Origin: Thunnus maccoyii
Lineage: Eukaryota; Chordata; Actinopteri; Scombriformes; Scombridae
Assembly: GCF_910596095.1 (NCBI RefSeq)
Contig: NC_056535.1
Span: 2,885,001 to 2,949,000, forward strand
Reading direction: 5' to 3'
Length of the DNA: 64,000 nt
Within the stretch, counting starts at the first letter, position 1, and every line of letters begins with the position of its first letter. A program made the translations under genes and the position numbers. The notes under the pieces are model-generated. The model worked only from the letters and a program-made list of their open reading frames with translations, was not told where the DNA came from and made no database searches. Positions 58,881 to 64,000 of the stretch are shown here, piece after piece.

Positions 58881-59715
58881 GCTATTGTTATCATAAGTCT
58901 ACTGGAGATACAGGTCACCTCCTTTTATTGCATTTCAATGTCACTTGTCATTTACAGAGCATTATTTTTACAACCTGCCTATCATGTGTCTTCTTGCCGT
59001 GACACTTCCTGTTGGTTCACACTCCCACAGAGGTCAGGGGTCACGGGGCTCTGTTATCCTTGCACTGACACCATACTCCCTCAGTAGGGCTTTTTTTTTT
59101 TTTTTTTTTCCTTTCCCACTGAAGCTTTAAACAGCACTGAGGTACTCTTGAGTTGTGTTGAGATGTTTATATGAATATGTGACTGCGTCTGAACGCCCTG
59201 CCAGCCCGCAGCGTTCCCTGGCAACCTTTGCCACTCGCTGCTAAGCTGAGCTGTGGCACTCAGTGTGGCAAGTATACAGGGTGCACTGTTGCCCTCACTG
59301 GGTTTGGATTTACAAGGCTTTGATTTAGACATTCCTTAAGCTGATCTGAAATTTTGGTTCCTTTCCTCACTTACTATACTGTAATCCTGGTGAATAAAAT
59401 GAGAAGCGCGCTGCGTGACTAATTCACAGTCCAGAACATGTGCCGTGTTGTCTGCACATGGAAAGCACTGGGCTGGTGGTTGTGTAAAAGTTGTAATCGT
59501 TTGGCTTACAACATACTAGACTTCTGTGTGTATACCGATGAGTCTCGAGGCAGCTTTCATAAATAACACTCTCTTCATGTTATTAATGGAGAGCTTAAGG
59601 GGTTTTTTTTTTTTCTTGCTTACCAGGAATAATCTTTTCCACCCGCTCCACCTCAGTCGCTTTAATCTGGCTGCAAATGAACTAGGCCTCTGTTTCCAGG
59701 GTTATGGAGCACTTT

Positions 59716-59717
<2 letters not shown>

Positions 59718-59749
<32 letters not shown>
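59718..59749 (+). repeat. 32-base poly-G run
   Basis: An uninterrupted G run followed by (TG)n. It may be real or an assembly/sequencing artefact of homopolymer length. Quadruplex-prone. Confidence 0.85.
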
Positions 59750-59750
<1 letters not shown>

Positions 59751-61025
59751 GTGAGTGTGTGTGTGTTGTTTGCCCCACATCCTAGTTTCATGTAACTCAA
59801 ACAGCAGTTCACTACTGACATTTGTAGTTGTTCCATGAGCGCAGATAGGCAAGAAAATCTAGTTGCTGCATGTCCAGTCTGTCCATACCAAACTGTTGTA
59901 AAGGTCTCGTTGCTCCAAAAGACATGACGGTAACTGAGCTTTAAATAAAAGCTTTATAACACATCAGACACTGATAAGAGTGTAGTTTGGATCAAACAAA
60001 GACTAACTGATATGGCCGTCCTTATCTTTACCACCTGTTCTGCCTTCTTTAGTAAGCTCTTCCTCTCTATGCTATTTGGTTTCTGCCGTGTCTTTGTGTG
60101 TGGGACGTAGCTGAATTATTAGCATAGAATAACAGAGTCCGGAGTCATAAAAGTTGGGATATTTTCTACCGTTGAAATAATCTTTTTCGCTCTGTCACTT
60201 AAATTCTCTCTAATGTCTAATTCACTATATTTTGCTTTGTTGCTGCTGTTGAACCAAATGTCCCTAAAGACATGTGTTCCATCTCATGTCATTTTAGCAG
60301 GATATGAACATGCAGAGATCAAACCTATAAAGCCAAAATCCATTTCAGTTTCATTGGGATTTTCTGTCGTTTGATGTGCAACATTTGATGGAACTAGTGT
60401 AGTCGGGTTCAGTTTGAAATTTCAAATGTATTAACTTTAGTTTGAACATGATGGCGTCAGTCCAACCATCCAGACCAGTCACCCACCTAAGCATTTTTTC
60501 CAGTCTAGCTAATGGAAACAGTTCATCTTAAATGCGTTACTTTTATTTGTATTTATTTGTTTTGTTTAAAGTTGTTTTCTTCCTTTTCTTAATCGTTTCT
60601 CTCTTCCCATGTTGTCCTGTTGGCAGATAGTCAGTATCACTCCGTCAGCCATTAACATTCCTTCTACTGAAACGTCAACACAAACCAAGTCCTCGCACCT
60701 GTAGGTATCCTGCCCATAAAGCTGGAACCTCTAGGGCAGGTACAGATGCCCAGTGGACTGATATATTATAAAAACGTTATTTTATTGTCATTTATCTTAG
60801 ACATAACAAGCTATTCTTATTTGAATGTGAAAGCTTTTCTGTTTTGAATGAATAATTTGTCTGTGCAGGTCAAAATACTTTAATGCATATAACGTAGAAA
60901 AGCAGCAGCATTTACAAAAACTTGTTTAAACCTGAGTCAACGGTTAACTCAACGTGCGCCTTGTTTCCACGGGGGAATGGCTGCGTCGTGTTCCAACTGT
61001 TACATGGTTTTGTTCCATCTTCCAG

Positions 61026-61213
61026 ACCACTTCATACCCCACTGGGAGTGTTTCAGAAGCAGATCGTTTAGGTCCGACAGCGGCAGAGAGACGAGAGCCA
61101 CCCTTCTCCCTTCTACCTGGAGAGGAAGCCAGGGAGCAAGGCAGTCATGGTAGCAGTGGTGTCATAAAATCTTGGGATTTTCCACTTCCAAGATGAACCT
61201 CTCGTTGTCCATG
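61026..61213 (+). CDS. Candidate first coding exon of an unidentified plus-strand gene (MNLSLSM...)
   Basis: The exon follows acceptor CCATCTTCCAG and ends at ATG followed by donor GTGAGA. An ATG at 61193 gives MNLSLSM before the donor. The same frame has a TAG upstream (about 61151), so the ATG is consistent with a true start and most of the exon would be 5' UTR. An internal GTAGCA at 61150 is a weaker alternative donor. I do not recognise the product. Later exons should lie to the right, perhaps outside the window. This is a splice-signal-based call without homology. Confidence 0.3.
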
Positions 61214-64000
61214 GTGAGAAATCAACTCTGACCGGTTGACTTCTGGCCTGGTGCCACTAGTTTTAATGTAATGTTGATGTAGCGATGTGATATACGATCA
61301 GGAATCTGCACAGGGTGTTTTATTTGGAAAACTGACCAGATGCTCTATGCCGTTCCTGTGTCTGACTGGATCTGCTCTGTGCAGATGCGTGATGCAGCTT
61401 CCATCAAAAATAGACTGGGCGCATATGTTGGAGCGTCTTCTGGGATGCTCCTAAAACACGCCGTAACGTGTCTGGTGGGATTACAAGCGTTGACTAGAGT
61501 GGCTGTGATCAGCTCCGTTGGCCGCATTGCAGCCGGGAATGCAGTGCAGACGTGCCCCCAGTGGAATCAAGCTGTTACAGTAAAGATTTCAAGGACTGGC
61601 TGATGGGGGGGAAAAAAAAAGCAAAAATGTTCAGCCAAAATATAACGGAATTTGATGGTATTTGTCTGAATTTCCTGGTTAGTGTTGCACAAATCCACAG
61701 AGGTAATAAAACAGTGTCTGCAGGCTAACAGGCACACACCAACAGCTGAGAACTAAACACATGCTACTGCAATAAAATAAAAAAAATAAAAAATCATTAC
61801 TGTTGGCTGAAATAAACTCTTGTTTTGCATCCCTACAATCATTTAGTCTCTGAGTGTAGCAGGGCTTTAAGTGTCGGTGGTTTCCCTCATGCTTTACTCA
61901 GCAGGAGCGATGATCAGCGAAGGGAGCCGTAAAAGTTTTGTAGCACAAACTGCCCCTCCTGTTCAAATATTACTGCTGTGTTTTACACAAACACATTAGA
62001 CATTGTTTCCACAGGAGTAGCTCACACTGATTGTTCATGATGTGCTTTAACTTCTCACTTTTTTTTTTTGTGAATGAGCTGTTGTTACAGTCATCGGCAC
62101 ATCGTCTACCATCGTTACCATGGTTTCATACAGGTGTGTTGTGTTTTGTCTTGGGGTGAACAGTAGTAGAGGGTGGTCTTCTCTAATTTTGTAGCGTGTA
62201 CTTATCTTTTTATCTATTTCTTACACTTTTTTTACACATAGACCTTGTCTTTAAGGAAATGAGTGTAATGGGTGACCAAACATTTATGGAGTAGAACATA
62301 CCAGAACAGGTATGTAAGCTGTAAACTGCCCTTCTCACAAATTATAGCTTCTCCAACACCCCTAAAAACCCAGAATTGCATTGTTGCTCCTGTTAACCAA
62401 AACCTCCCTGACCGATTCATCCAAAAACTCTTTTTACATTAAACAGGTCTTGTGATGTAATGCAACATGTTACTGAGAATGTAGTCGCACAAAAGCAGCA
62501 CTCAAACCTCTCTGCTTCTTTTCTCTAAAATTCATTTAATGTCATGTTTTGTTTTTTTTTGACCCATGTGTTATCTAAATCACACACACGAGCTCTGGAC
62601 AACACACTGCATTAGCACTCTTAAGTGTATTTGTTCAGCACAGATGTCCCGATGGGATCCAGCTGGAGTGGATTTTCGGTAGCAGAAACACAATGTCAGG
62701 ACCTTTTTTTATATGCAACAACTCCCTCATATCAAAAACACACATGCTCCTACCATGTAGACACACAGTATGATGGTTTTTGCAGAGCTCATTCCCCCGC
62801 ATTAGGGGTTAAACCGAAATATGTTAAGCTGTGAACCGAAAACAGAATGACACGTCATGCTGAGAGAGAGCATGACAGATGGACTGTAATGCGACTGAAA
62901 TGTTTGTAAATCACTCCCATTCATATCATTTCATGTTTCATTTGAACTTTATCATGATGATGAAATCAGACAGTATAAAACCAGTCGGGCCGGTGAAGGT
63001 GAAATCATGTGGAAAGTTCTACATCTTCATAATACTAATCCCTTGTTTTTGGCACGAGCCACAGTTTGTGTCAAAACTTGTGCTCTCGAGTGATAACTCA
63101 ATCAAATCTGAACGCACAGACATGACGCAAATATTTTGAGACTGAGTGCAACTTACAGCTCACGAGGATACCATCACCTCTGATGTGCACTGCAAATAAA
63201 TCTGCTTAGTGATGATAAGAAAAAAGATATTTGTCTGTACATCCATGGGTACCTTGCAAACAGGAACTACTAATAGTAATTTCACATATTTTTAGTGCAG
63301 CCAATTTGACAAACTGTAAATAAATATTGACTGAAAAGAAGCAGAGCTCAAGTTGTGGCCCACAGCTAACTCACTGTATCCATGGCAACCTTATACTTCC
63401 TGTTTACATCACCTTATTGCATTATAGGAACTTAAGTTCCAAAACTGAGAGCATGTTTACCCCTGAAATCAAAGTAAGACAGGAAGAACAAAATCCATTA
63501 ATATGAACTTTTTCATGTTGTACTAATATTTTATGGCATCACTAATGCTCAGAATCTTATATTCCTGGAACACTTTCCTCTGTGCATTCGTATACACATA
63601 TTTGCCCCGTGTTAAAAATCAGTGAACACACAGACAAACAAACAGTAGATGGGAAGTGTTGGGGGATACAGTTGTAGGCCTGTATCGATTTACACATGTT
63701 CAGTCTGCTGCTTATTGATCATAGACAACAAACTGATTACTATAATGACCCCATGACCTGCTGTCCTGCTTAGTAGAAGGCAATCAAAAGGCGATGGCCT
63801 CATTTAGATCTCATACTCTTTTAGTGTCACAGCTGCATTGTACAGACACTAATCTCTGGTACTTTTCATCCATTTTTTTTTGCTTTTCAAATCTTTGAAT
63901 AGAACTTGATGCAGAGATCCAGAGCTTCAAGAAGTCTTCAAGTCACTTTTGTCCAAATGCATTACTTTAAACCCAAATCATTTTCACAGTGAGAGAGGCA
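61214..64000. other. Non-coding, possibly intron of the suspected plus-strand gene
   Basis: AT-rich DNA. I could not identify a further exon. Confidence 0.4.

Overview
The window looks like nuclear DNA of a bony fish, most likely a percomorph teleost. It is AT-rich, has vertebrate-type GT-AG introns and many CA/GT, GA and poly-G/poly-T runs. Interspersed repeats are of the teleost type: Tc1/mariner, hAT, foldback MITEs, L2-like and other LINE pieces, and a tRNA-derived SINE with A and B boxes. There are no operons, Shine-Dalgarno signals, CRISPR arrays or prokaryotic genes. Most long reading frames are chance frames in non-coding DNA.

Two protein genes can be read completely, both on the minus strand. 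The first (CDS 13314 to 10579, two exons, 325 aa) is a Scratch-family zinc-finger repressor with an N-terminal SNAG motif and five zinc fingers. It has a TATA-box promoter at about 13.71 kb, a GA/CT-rich 5' leader and an AT-rich 3' UTR. The second (CDS 39310 to 32882, four exons, 146 aa) is a Ubc13-partner ubiquitin E2 variant of the UBE2V/MMS2 type. It starts in a CpG-rich region, with a YY1-type motif over the start codon. A third, plus-strand gene is suspected on the right. It has a possible 5' UTR exon ending at 46805 and an exon at 61026-61213 with a start codon and seven codons before a splice donor. Its remaining exons would lie beyond or near the window end, and I cannot name it.

Layout: 0-10 kb is repeat relics (a broken Tc1-like transposon at 3.7-4.8 kb, a hAT-like MITE at 8.8-9.2 kb) and unique DNA. 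10-14 kb is the scratch gene. 14-32 kb is gene-poor, with an L2-like LINE, nested MITEs, two SINE copies, an inverted pair of LINE fragments, a short minisatellite, and unique blocks at 18.0-18.7 and 22.2-22.75 kb that resemble conserved regulatory DNA. 32-39.3 kb is the ube2v gene. 39.7-40.8 kb holds two abutting foldback MITEs. 41-64 kb is largely non-coding, with a candidate regulatory block at 52.4-53.0 kb, a BED-finger (hAT/CGGBP1-like) relic at 54.6 kb, a 32-base G run at 59.7 kb and the suspected plus-strand exons.

I do not see a novel multi-gene system. The observations most worth a second look are the UG-repeat splice acceptor of ube2v exon 2, the divergence of this UEV and its linkage to a Scratch gene, the Snail/Scratch-type E-box beside the scratch TATA box, the fused foldback MITEs, the homeodomain-type palindrome at 52.8 kb and the unidentified plus-strand exon.
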